64,000 bases of DNA from Strongylocentrotus purpuratus. Taxonomy: Eukaryota; Echinodermata; Echinoidea; Camarodonta; Strongylocentrotidae. Made by a program: the position numbers and the translations under genes. Each line of letters begins with the position of its first letter. The first letter of the stretch is position 1. Shown piece after piece: positions 13,111 to 25,100 of this stretch. The stretch lies in contig NW_022145605.1 of the NCBI RefSeq assembly GCF_000002235.5, positions 35,742,579 through 35,806,578 on the forward strand, given 5' to 3'. The notes beneath the pieces are model-generated. The model was given only the letters and a program-made list of their open reading frames with translations, ran no database searches and was not told where the DNA came from.

Positions 13111-16100
13111 GGGAGAATAGATGGATAGAGAGAAAGAGAGAGAAGGAGAACGAGAGTGTGTGGAGTGAGAGGGGAAGAGAGGGGAGAAGGAAGAACAAGA
13201 GAAATAAAGAGAGAAAGGGAAAAGAGAGAGAGAGATAGAGAGAGAGGGAAAGAGAGAGAGAGAGGGGAGAGAGAGAGAGAGAGAGAAAGAAAGAAAGGAA
13301 TTAAGATACATTTATGTAGATAGAAAGAAGGAAGAACAAGAGAAATAAAGAGAGAAAGGGAAAAGAGAGAGAGAGAGATAGAGAGAGAGAGAGGGAGAGA
13401 GAGAGAGAGAGAGAGAAAGAAAGAAAGGAATTAAGATACATTTATGTAGATAGAAAGAAAGAAAGAAAGAGAGAGAGAGAAAGAGAGAGAGAGAGAGGGG
13501 GGGGAGGGGCTCGAATAGTAGAAACCACAAAGTAGCTCGATTAGGAGAACGGAAATGGCAAAAGGGCATTGTTCTTTTCGTCCATTACCCCTTGTATATG
13601 ATCACAAGAACGTACCGACCATAAAAATATAAGAGGTTTTTAATTTCTACTCGTTAAAAGAATCATTAGATTAAATTTCTGAGCTTGCAGTACCTTTTGA
13701 CATTATATCCATGAAATCATTAATACTTTAATGGATACTGCATTGACGTTTCATTTAAATTTGCAAATGCAAGCCTGTATAGGTGATACGACCTTCTCTC
13801 CAGCAACAATTTATCTGGGTTTTATTTTGTCAAAATACTAATGTTATTGTTATTGGTAAGGTTACAGTTAGAGTTAGGGTTTAATATGTTTAGGGATTGG
13901 GTTAGGTGAAGGTTTAGTCCCAAAGTTGAAATTAGGAATTGGGTAAGTGTATACATTTGTATATTTATACGTCGTATATTTGTATATTGATTTGTATATA
14001 AGTCGTATATTTTGTATATTGATTTGTATATTTATTCGTATATTTATACGTCGTTTTTTAAACGAGTTTCCTATAAATTTAGCCTGAACAAGTTACAATT
14101 TTTAGATGCAACCAGAGACATTATATGAACATCTAAGGAGTAAAGAAATTTGAATTACATTAGACGCCGATATCAGTGCATTAAAAGTAGTTAATACTTT
14201 AAATTACAACCTACATGTATGACCTTTGCCCTTTGCAGGAGCCTGTGGATGAGTTCCGGTTCTTCAACGGTTCCAAAGGCATCTTGACCCTGCTGAAGCA
14301 GAGCGTGAAGATTGACCCCACCCGGGAAGATTTCTACCAAGCCTGGTTGACCCTTGACCCTGATCTAGAAACACAACTAGAGGAGAACGCAACAGAAATC
14401 ATGCCAGATTATCTACAGCCTATTGAGGTGAGAATTATATTAATTAATTACAATTAATTGTATCAAAATGTCATCCTATGGAGGCAATTTCAACAGCCTA
14501 GTGCGTCACCTATTGAAATACGCAAACATAACAATGACATACTAGATTATCCGAACATTATTTCTTTAAGTAGTACAATAGGATTTTGAAATTGCCCGTG
14601 TATTTACTCCTAGGAAGTTTCTTCTACCGCCTAAAATGGCTTTTATTTGTTTGTTTTTTTCTTTTTCAAAACACCATTTTTCTCTTCTTTTCAATATATA
14701 ATCCTATATGTAACTTCAAAAGAGAATGCAACATGTTTGCTCCAATCAAATTTCCTCTGAAACATCGTAAATGAGCAGAAGAGCTTTTGTGGGTTGATCC
14801 TGTCAATGTTTGTGTTATTCTAAAGTAGCAATATGCTCCTTTTCAGTATTACTCCTTAGCGTAACTGTACAAAAGAACACATCAGAAATTAATGATGCCC
14901 GACTACCAGAAACCTATCGAAGCTATAATCGTTTGAACATCGTAGATTAACCAAAAAGCTTGTACGTGTTGATTCTGTCAATTTTTTTCTAATCGTAAAA
15001 TAGGATTTAGCATAACTCCACAAGAGAACCCAACATGATTTTATGCCCGACTGCCTACAGAAAATCGAGGTGATATAACTACATGTATATCCATCTGTTA
15101 GGATATTAGTAAGACCTATACACACTAGGTACCTGTTGAAGAGTCTCACGCCTTTATCGACATACAGAGTGTTGGGATTGTTTCAAAGAGTGGAAAGTTA
15201 TGAAACTTATGATCTATTTACATGTATCAGTATATTATCTCTGTTTTTTGTAATGATGTCGAGGAACCTTGTCATTTTATAAATCACCTTTGTCTCGATT
15301 TCGTAGATATAGAGTCGACTTAAAATAGTGACATCTAAATGATTAACCAGCTGTTCAATAGGAAAAACCAATGACCGGTCATTACCACTTTGTAATTTTC
15401 GATACCTTATACTCATTTGTTTTCATACCCTTGGTTGTCCTTGTTAGACTCACCGCCCCCACCCCTGCCCCACCCCCTCCCCGGTTTCACAAAAACTACG
15501 CTAATATATTTAATTTTATAAAATTATCGCCTTTGGCGATATTTGTGTCGTTCACTCAAATGCATTTCGCTATTAAAATGACTGAATTTAGAAACATCTC
15601 ATGCTATAATAACTTATTTTCCTTTCATGTTGTATTTTCACAGTATCACAAAGCATACCTGTACGATGCTGTGCGCGCTCTGGCGGTTTCCATTTCGGAT
15701 GTGGTAGGCAAAGGACGCTTTGTCGAGCCCGAGATCTCCCGTTGCTATGACAACACTCATCGCAATACACGGGGCTCCAACCGGCTTAAGAAGGCACTGA
15801 ATAAGGTGAATGTTTATAGGGAGGATGGAAAGTGGTATGGCGCCCGTATCAGGGGAAGTGGGCATGGGGAACGCCCCCCTCTTCATTACTCAAAAATGGA
15901 GTTAGTGGGCAAGGGGAACTAGGGGAGATGACGTCATAATTCAGAATATAAGGCTTTGTATCTTCAGGAAAAAGCGCTCTTTATCACTTTTAATCCAATT
16001 ATCACCATCACCATCACCACTACCACAACCATCATAATCATTACCATGTATTTACTTATTTTTTAATACAAATTGTATTTACTTAGTATGAAACAATGAT

Positions 16101-19100
16101 CAAGAGCACGTTCAAAGAAGTCATGTGATTAGAATTTATCAATCAAAATTATTCATGCATAAACTCAATCTGTAACTAAAAACTCCCCCTTGTATATCAA
16201 CTTGCCCCCCCCCCCCCTCCTCCTTCTTCACGACTTTACGCTACGCATTCGAGTTGAGGCACATGAGAGTATTGGAATGTGATCGTGCTGATAAAGACAT
16301 GTAGGGATATAATGACGTCCACTGCAAAGAAGATGAAACTAGATCCATGATGAGACACACCTACTGAGAATTTATGATGTATTACATCTAAAGGGCTTAC
16401 AAACACACAGATCAAGTAAAGCAGACAAATGAGCTGGTAGAATACTTTGGCTATACATAGCTGCCAACCATTATGAAGCAGTAATTCCTTTCCCCCTTGT
16501 TCTCGTTCTTTAGCTTGTTCTTGGTCTTGTTCTTGTTGTCCTTGTTCTTCTTCGGCAAACTTAATGTTATGAACCCTAAATTCCTTTATTTTTTTCAGAA
16601 AACTTTTATGTGAAAGTCTATAAATATATGCTAATCCAATTTTTGCCTTAAGAGACTCCTAATGTTCATGTGGAAGGCGGGCAGACATGGTTATACTTCG
16701 GGTGTACTACTGGGCAATTTTTATTCTAAAGCACATTTTTATTCTAAAGCACATTTTACATCACCTATCAATTCATTAAACGCAAGTTACATGTAAAGCC
16801 TCGGTCACATTACGAACTGCTACGAATTCCGTACGAACGATTTTCTGACAGTGGAAATTTGGAAAGACAATGGAAAAATAGGGAGATTCGTATGAAATAA
16901 TCGTTCGTACGAACCTTTGTGACCGTAGCTTTAAGTTATGATTTAAAAATGGAACATGTTTGGTGACAATGATAATAAAGATTTTTTTAAGGTAAAGATT
17001 TTATTACAGATATCATTTCTTCAATTCATCATAAGAGTCCAATAACCTATACTATATTAAGGAGATGAATCATTTTCCATTTCCATGTTCACATTTTCAA
17101 GGTCGAAACTGAAGGTATGATGGGAATAATTCAGTTTAACCGAACGGGATACAACGAAGAGGTCGCTATTGATATCATCAGTGTGGAAGGAAGAAATAAT
17201 GATACCAAAGCCTGGCAGGTGAGTTGTTTTTTTGTTAAGTAGTCTCGTTGCCTATGTGCTGTATGTCTGCTTTTTCCTTATATCTACATTCTTTTTCTCT
17301 TTTTTCTTTCTTTGTTTCTTTCTTTCAGTTGTTGTTGTTGTTGTTTTTTGTTTTGTTTTTTTTTGGAGGGGGGGGGGCAAAACAAAATCATGAAGTTCTG
17401 AGAAACGTTTAGATGACATATATTTGAAATGCAAACATATTAGCTTTCTGTATATATTTGTTAATGAATATTAAAAGTTTAAACATTTTTCTTATATCCA
17501 GCCATTTGTTTTATCAGTCGAACAAGTATTCATTTTTTTTCATAAACGCCCCCCAAAAATCTTTCATATTCTCTATACAGATTCCCCAAATAAAAAAAAT
17601 TGAAAAGAAAGTAAAAGCAAACAAAATAATACCGGAAGCTGGATATCAAAAGAGATTGTGACTGCGTCCTTATATAACACGCTCACTATGACTAAATTGA
17701 AAAATTAACTCAGTGATAACTTCAATACCCTATTGTATCGCCAAAGGAAATGTTGTCCGGATTACATAAAATGTCTTAGTAATGTTTTTACAAGTTTTAA
17801 AGGGGACGCACACGGCTGTTGAAATGGGCCGTTTTCGTAATGTTGCTAAACTTAATGCATAAAGGTGAAGTGCCTCAATACAACTTATTTCATTCACCTG
17901 TTAAGAATAATTGTTTTTCAAAAGTCAGAATGCAAACTACTTTACAACACATATAAATTATATGTGTTGTAAAGTAGGGCAAGCCATAATGTTTGTCCTA
18001 CCTAGCAACAAATAATGTATGCAATTCGCATTCTGACTATTTATATACAACTTTTTGTAACAGGTCAATGAAATAATTTTATCAGGCACTCTTCAAGAGC
18101 GTTAAATTTGGTCACATTACGAAAATAGCCTATTGCGTATAGGTTTTGTTAACTTGCTAATAAAGTGGTTAGGATAGTTTTGAAGTATTCCTGGAGAATG
18201 AAAGTATTTATTGGTGTTTATTTGATCAACCAGATTGGATCTTGGGATCACGAGTCGAAGCTCACCCTGGATCAGTTTCCTTTCAGCAGACGATATGATG
18301 ATTTCCATAACAAGACATTCAACATCGTTACTATTGAGGTAATATTTATCTCAGGGCAAATAAACCTGTACAGCAAGTGGTTTCAAAATCTATAAATGGA
18401 AGTAGATTTTATTAAATATCATGCTGTAGTGAAAGGAAGAAAATCGCCCCCAAAACGAATTTTCAACAATTCTTCAAGGTGCGTAGATGAAATTTGCAGG
18501 AAAAGGAAGTAAACCGTCCAAAATGATTAAGGGGATACGGGGGGGTTCGTGTTAAAGGTAAAGACCAGTTTGGGAAACGCCCCCTCTCAAAAAATGAAAC
18601 GGAATCTTTTTTAACCAATCAAGTGAAAGAATATGTTTTGACTAATACGTGATGATACCAATTTTGCCGGGGAACCGCCTACTGATTGATATATTTGGTA
18701 AATTATTATATCTATCCGGACTGGATAGATATAGGGTAGTCCCATACAAATATTTCTGTGTACAGTGCTCGTAACTTTACAAAGACTGGGCCAAATTTTT
18801 TATCATTTTGATGAGTCCAGAACCTTGCAGTACACACCAATTACATGTATATACTAGATGATCAACCTTTTCCACAACGTTTCTTTCACAATGCAATCGC
18901 ATGACCAGAACTGGTCTATACCTTTAATGTGTAGCAATGTAGAATAACAAATATCAGTTTCATTAGGTGCATGAAATGTCACGTTTTTCCATTGACTGTC
19001 GACACTACAATCAGTAAGACGGTATATTTTGTGAATTGATGTTGGAGGTATACAAGCAATACCAGGCAATCCGTTTACCTACCAAATACCAGCAAAAACA

Positions 19101-22100
19101 CGCCACAGCTAGTACCGCCGCACCAGGTACTGTGGCATGCTGTGTTGGTATTTCGTCTTTGTAGGGAAACAGAGTACTAGCAATGGGGTTTAGAGTTATG
19201 TCTAAGCCGTAATAGATTGGGGGCTTGTCCGGGGTTCGACCCGAGACCTCTCGCAACCGAAGCTAGAATCATACCTCTAGACAAACGTATCACCCTCATT
19301 CTTCCTGCTATTGCGTAAGGCCTCCCTGTGCGCTTCTGGCACGAGCTCATAGGCTCTGGGGATGGGACTCTTCAGTTCACCCTAACTACAGCTCTCTTCG
19401 ACTCACAAAGAGGCATACACATCCTGAATCCTACTTGCTTAATGTAGGCTCAAGCCAAATAAGGTCTCTGATATTCTTCCATACTTTTGTTTATCTATGA
19501 ACATTCTCCTCCTTTTATTTTAGGAAGCGCCATTTGTAACATTGGAAGATACAGTCAATGGTCCGAAATACACCGGGTTCTGTATTGATATGCTGGAGAA
19601 AATTGCCGAGAAACAGAATTTCAAATACAATCTATACCTGGTAGGTGATAAAAACTATGGCGGTAGGAATGAAGACGGACGATGGAACGGGTTGGTCGGT
19701 GACGTGTATTATGGGGTAAGAAAGTAGTTTAAATATAGTTCGAAGAAGATAAATATTAAAGCTCTCATTTATTTTTTACTGTTCATTTCATTTTGGCTGT
19801 ATTAAAATCTTTCATGTATTCAGACATTTGTTGGTTAAAAATATCGTTTTGCCTAAAAAAAAATGGCTCCATTTGATCAAATCATTTTGAATACATTTTG
19901 ATGCAGGCTCATTAGTATGAAATAGTAGGGTAAAACATGATATTGATCGTATAATGTTATACTGTTTTCTCAAGTTATATCTTGTTTCATATGTAAAATG
20001 TGAAAGTCTCATTAAATGATATAGTAAAAATAAATGAAAAAAATTGTACATGTATCTGCCAGGGCGGAGCAAAATAATTTTGAATTGAGATTAAAAAGCA
20101 AACGGTTATTGTTATTTATCATCATTTTGAAAAATAATTAGAATCATACATACAGGTGTGATAAGCAGTCTGATTTTGTTTCCCTTCGTTTTCTTTTGTG
20201 ACGTAGAAAGCAGACATGGCCGTAGCAGGGATGGTGATCAACTCAGATCGTGAAAATGTGGTTGACTTTACAAAACCTTACATGAATTACGGTGTGGGTA
20301 TCTTACTCAGAAAGCCACAGAAGAAATCGAACGTCTTCGCATTCCTCGAACCACTTGATATAAAGGTTAATAACGAATGAAATCATAGCACACCACACCA
20401 TTAACCATCGCTGTACACTTAATACAAAGGAAAGACAAGGGGCCATATAGAGTCTCCTTCAAAATGATAACGATGGGACCGACAATGGGATAAATTACTG
20501 TTAGAACTTTGGAAGTAGATTTCTGCTATATTCAGATTATATCATAAACGAATGTACGGTTAATATGTCCTAAAATTTGCCGTTCTTATTCTTAAATCAA
20601 TTGACTATATAGAGTTATTTGTTTGTTGGGTTTGTTGTTTATTCGTTATAGGAAGAAACATGCGATTTGACATTTCTTTGTTTTAGATATCTATCAACTA
20701 TTAACTTTAAGTAACACGTCGGCTGAATTAACGCAATGCATCACTCGACATTTGTTTTATAGCAAATCTGTCAACCATTAGCTCACTGTGACTCTTTTAA
20801 AAACCTAAGTCACAGCCGACTCCAAACCGACATTTTTTTGGCCATTCGGGGTATTAATGTAATTTTTGTTGTTTGTGTGCTATCGGTCTGGTGTCCGTCT
20901 CGTTCGTCTGACTGAAGTATTAAGCCTGAATTGGTGTCCACTATTTCACTTCAAAATATTACAGAATATGCACTTTACCTCTGACCTTTGACCTTGGTTG
21001 TTCTGCAGGTATGGGGTTGTGTCCTGGCCTCTCTGTTCGTGGTTGGATTCCTTATCTTCATCTTGGATCGTCTAAGTCCATACAGTGCTTATGGGAAGGG
21101 TGGACCCGATTGCGACGAAGCCGATGACTTCAATCTCCTCAACAGTCTCTGGTTCGCCTTCGCTTCTTGTCTTCAGCAAGGTAACCAAGAACTCGCTCTC
21201 GATGTGTAATGCTTTATGTTAAGTGAAACCTTAGACTAAGCGCTGTTAATATCCATTGCTCCTTACTTTTCGAGCTTTTCGTTGGCGGGAAGCCTTCACA
21301 AAATAGCAATGCTTTGACATTATTCACTAATAGTCATTTTCTGCTTTGTTGTATATTTGTGTGTGTTCCACAAAGTGATTAGGATCGATTTCACATACAA
21401 AGCAATGCATTCTTGTAGACTCAACTCTCATGATGATAATGAGAGTGTGTATTAAGTATTAGTTTATACATTTTATACATTATTTTGTATACATTTTTGT
21501 GTTGATGATGATGGCGATGACAAAGTTAATCTTAAAGTAAATCTCGATCACGCTGATACCTTATCACTTTGATGATGATGATGATGAGGATGAGGATGTT
21601 GATGGTATTAAATGCTCTTCATTTCTAGCACTACATGGGATTATCTTCATCGCCAATGCTTTCACTACGGGGTGGGCATTGTGAAGAGTTCAGCACCATG
21701 CAATGTTAGATGTCTTTCCTTCTGAACTGAATGGCCGTATCCATACCTCAAAACCAGTCGGAATTCCAGTATTGGTGTCATTAATTTGAATGGAAAAAAA
21801 AGTCAATTGATATACATTAATATATCAGCGGTTGAAAAAGTAAATTTGATAAGTAGTTGCTCACCTTCAACAGTTTATCGAAAACTGTACCCCCTGACAA
21901 AGATATTGTCCAAGACAAACTTGTGTGCAATATGTAAGCTATTATTTCCCCAGGTATATTGTCTCTGATTTGCAATATGAATGTATCTAATCACTCGGAT
22001 CGAAATACATTTAAACAGAATGGTAATTATCCTTTCTTGTCTCTATTTCTCCATTCATAACATGTTCATCAGCCTACTGGAATGTGAGAACCAATCACCC

Positions 22101-25100
22101 TGTCGAAGGCAAATATGCTCAATTCCTAAAACTATTATTTTTACGATCTCATTACTTACAAAACAACAAACTTATTGTAGGATGAAGGAAAGATCTTTAT
22201 CTTTGGGAACGGGAATTCCGTCTCATAATGTCGATTATTGAGCTCAAAATTTAAAAGAAAAGAAAAAAAAATCCACGGCTTTGACATAAAAAGTAACTTC
22301 TTGACAAACATTGTTCCTTAGGTGCTTTCATTCCAGTAAGTTGATGACTCAATCTTTTGAAAATGATTTAAAAAACTCATTCTCTAGCGACATAATTCTC
22401 TTTCCCAAAGATAGAAAGCTTTTATTCTGTGTATTTTAAAACTATAGTTGCATTTTTAAATTTTTAATGTAGTTTCTTTGACAATTTTATTTGATAGGTA
22501 CCCGTAGGAATTGCAAGATTGGCTATATAATATAGACTTATATCATGATCATTTTGCTCCGAATTTGCTTCTTAATGTGAGATTGCTTTAAAAGCAGAAT
22601 TTTGTTTCCGTTGCAAAAGTTTTGAATAAGTGTGAAAAAAAATATTGAAGTCATTTGAAACAACAGGATGGTGGGATTTAGTGAAAGAGGGTGTGTAACT
22701 GAAAACGGAGAAAGTTAATCATCCCATGTTTCTAATATGAGTATTAAATGATTTCCCTTGACCATAATTAGGAGGTGACAATACACCTGTATCAGTGTCG
22801 GGTCGGATGTTGAGTGCTTTCTGGTGGTTCTTTGCCCTCATCATCATCGCCACCTATACGGCTAACCTGGCCGCTTTCCTGACAGTGACCAGGATGGAAA
22901 ACCCTATCAACTCCCTGGAGGACTTGGCCAATCAGAACAAGATCTCCTACGGTACCATCGAGAATAGTAGCCTTCACAGATTCTTCGAGAAGAGGAAAAA
23001 CCAAGTCACCTACGAGCGAATGTGGGACTTTATGACATCGACTTCTGTAAGTCCTTGGGTGCCTTCGGACAAGGCCGGCTACCAAAGGGTCAAGACCGAG
23101 GACTATGCCTTCTTCTGGGACGCACCGATCTTGGACTACATCAAGCAGACAGAGTGTGATCTCATGACCGTTGGCAAACCATTCAACCTCAAGGGATATG
23201 GCATCGCCACGCCGCAGGGGGCGGCCTACAGGGATAACCTCTCCGTTGCGTAAGTCTTGAAACTGTATATCAACTTGTATACCTCAGTCACACCGCCAAA
23301 CCTACTCCAAACCTACTCCTAACCTACTCCGAACCTACTCCGAACCTACTCCGAACCTACTCCAAACCTACTATAAACCTACTCCAAACCTACTCCGAAC
23401 CTACTCCGAACCTACTCCGAACCTACTCCGAACCTACTCCGAACCTACTCCAAACCTACTCCAAACCTACTCCAAACCTACTCCTAACCTACTCCGAACC
23501 TGCTCCAAACCTACTCCAAACCTACTCCGAACCTACTCCAAACCTACTCCAAACCTACTCCAAACCTACTCCGAACCTACTCCGAACCTACTCCGAACCT
23601 ACTCCAAACCTACTCCAAACCTACTCCAAACCTACTCCTAACCTACTCCGAACCTGCTCCAAACCTACTCCAAACCTACTCCGAACCTACTCCAAACCTA
23701 CTCCAAACCTGCTCCAAACCTACTCCAAACCTACTCCGAACCTACTCCAAACCTACTCCTAACCTACTCCGAACTTGCTCCAAACCAACTCCAAACCTAC
23801 TCCGAACCTACTCCAAACCTGCTCCAAACCTGCTCCAAACCTACTCCAAACCTACTCCAAACCTACTCCGAACCTGCTCCGAACCTGCTCCGAACCTACT
23901 CCAAACCTACACCGAACCTACTCCGAACCTACTCCGAACCTACTCCGAACCTACTCCGAACCTACTCCGAACCTACTCCGAACCTACTCCGAACCTACTC
24001 CGAACCTACTCCGAACCTACTCCGAACCTACTCCGAACCTACTCCAAACCTGCTCCAAACCTACTCCAAACCTACTCCGAACCTACTCCAAACCTACTCC
24101 TAACCTACTCCGAACTTGCTCCAAACCAACTCCAAACCTACTCCGAACCTACTCCAAACCTGCTCCAAACCTGCTCCAAACCTACTCCAAACCTACTCCA
24201 AACCTACTCCGAACCTGCTCCGAACCTGCTCCGAACCTACTCCAAACCTACACCGAACCTACTCCGAACCTACTCCGAACCTACTCCGAACCTACTCCGA
24301 ACCTACTCCGAACCTACTCCGAACCTACTCCGAACCTACTCCGAACCTACTCCGAACCTACTCCGAACCTACTCCGAACCTACTCCGAACCTAATCCGAA
24401 CCTACTCCGAACCTACTCCGAACCTAGTCCGAACCTACTCCGAACCTACTCCGAACCTTCTCCTAACAGTCCAAATGTCTAGCAAATCTTGACCATTTTG
24501 TTATTAATTGTGTTCGGTCTGGTGTCAGTCTCCTCGGTGTGACTGGGGTATCACTTTAGTCACTGACCGACATGAAATGCATGGACTAAGATATTGCATT
24601 AACTCGGCAGAAAAGAATTTAATGTTGATACAGCGATTGCAAGACGGGCCATCCGATTTTTCAATGTTGTTTGGTTGGGATTAGTTTTATTTTCCGTATG
24701 AAAAATATATAAATAAACATAAACGAATGATTATATACTTGACTGGATTGCCCTATTTATATCATTAATATGATGGAACTGTTCTACCTAGCGTCCACTT
24801 GATTCTTTACTTTGAGACCAAATACCGTGGCAACCTCTGTTCAATCTCACTTTCCTGTTCTACTAGTGTCCACTTGATTTTGAGACCAAATGCCATGGCA
24901 ACCTCTGTTCAATCTCACTTTCCTGTTCTACTAGTGTCCACTTAATGCTTTACTTTGAGACCAAATGCCATTGAAACCTCTGTTCAATCTCACTTTCCTG
25001 TTCTACTAGTGTCCACTTAATGCTTTACTTTGAGACCAAATGCAATGGCAACCTCTGTTCAATCTCACTTTCCTGTTCTACCTAGCGTCCACTTAATGCT

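Noticed and set aside
23775..24482. 235-codon Pro/Ser/Thr repeat ORF
   Set aside because: The 11-bp unit has no stop in any plus frame, so the open frame is a by-product of the minisatellite; the array is intronic.
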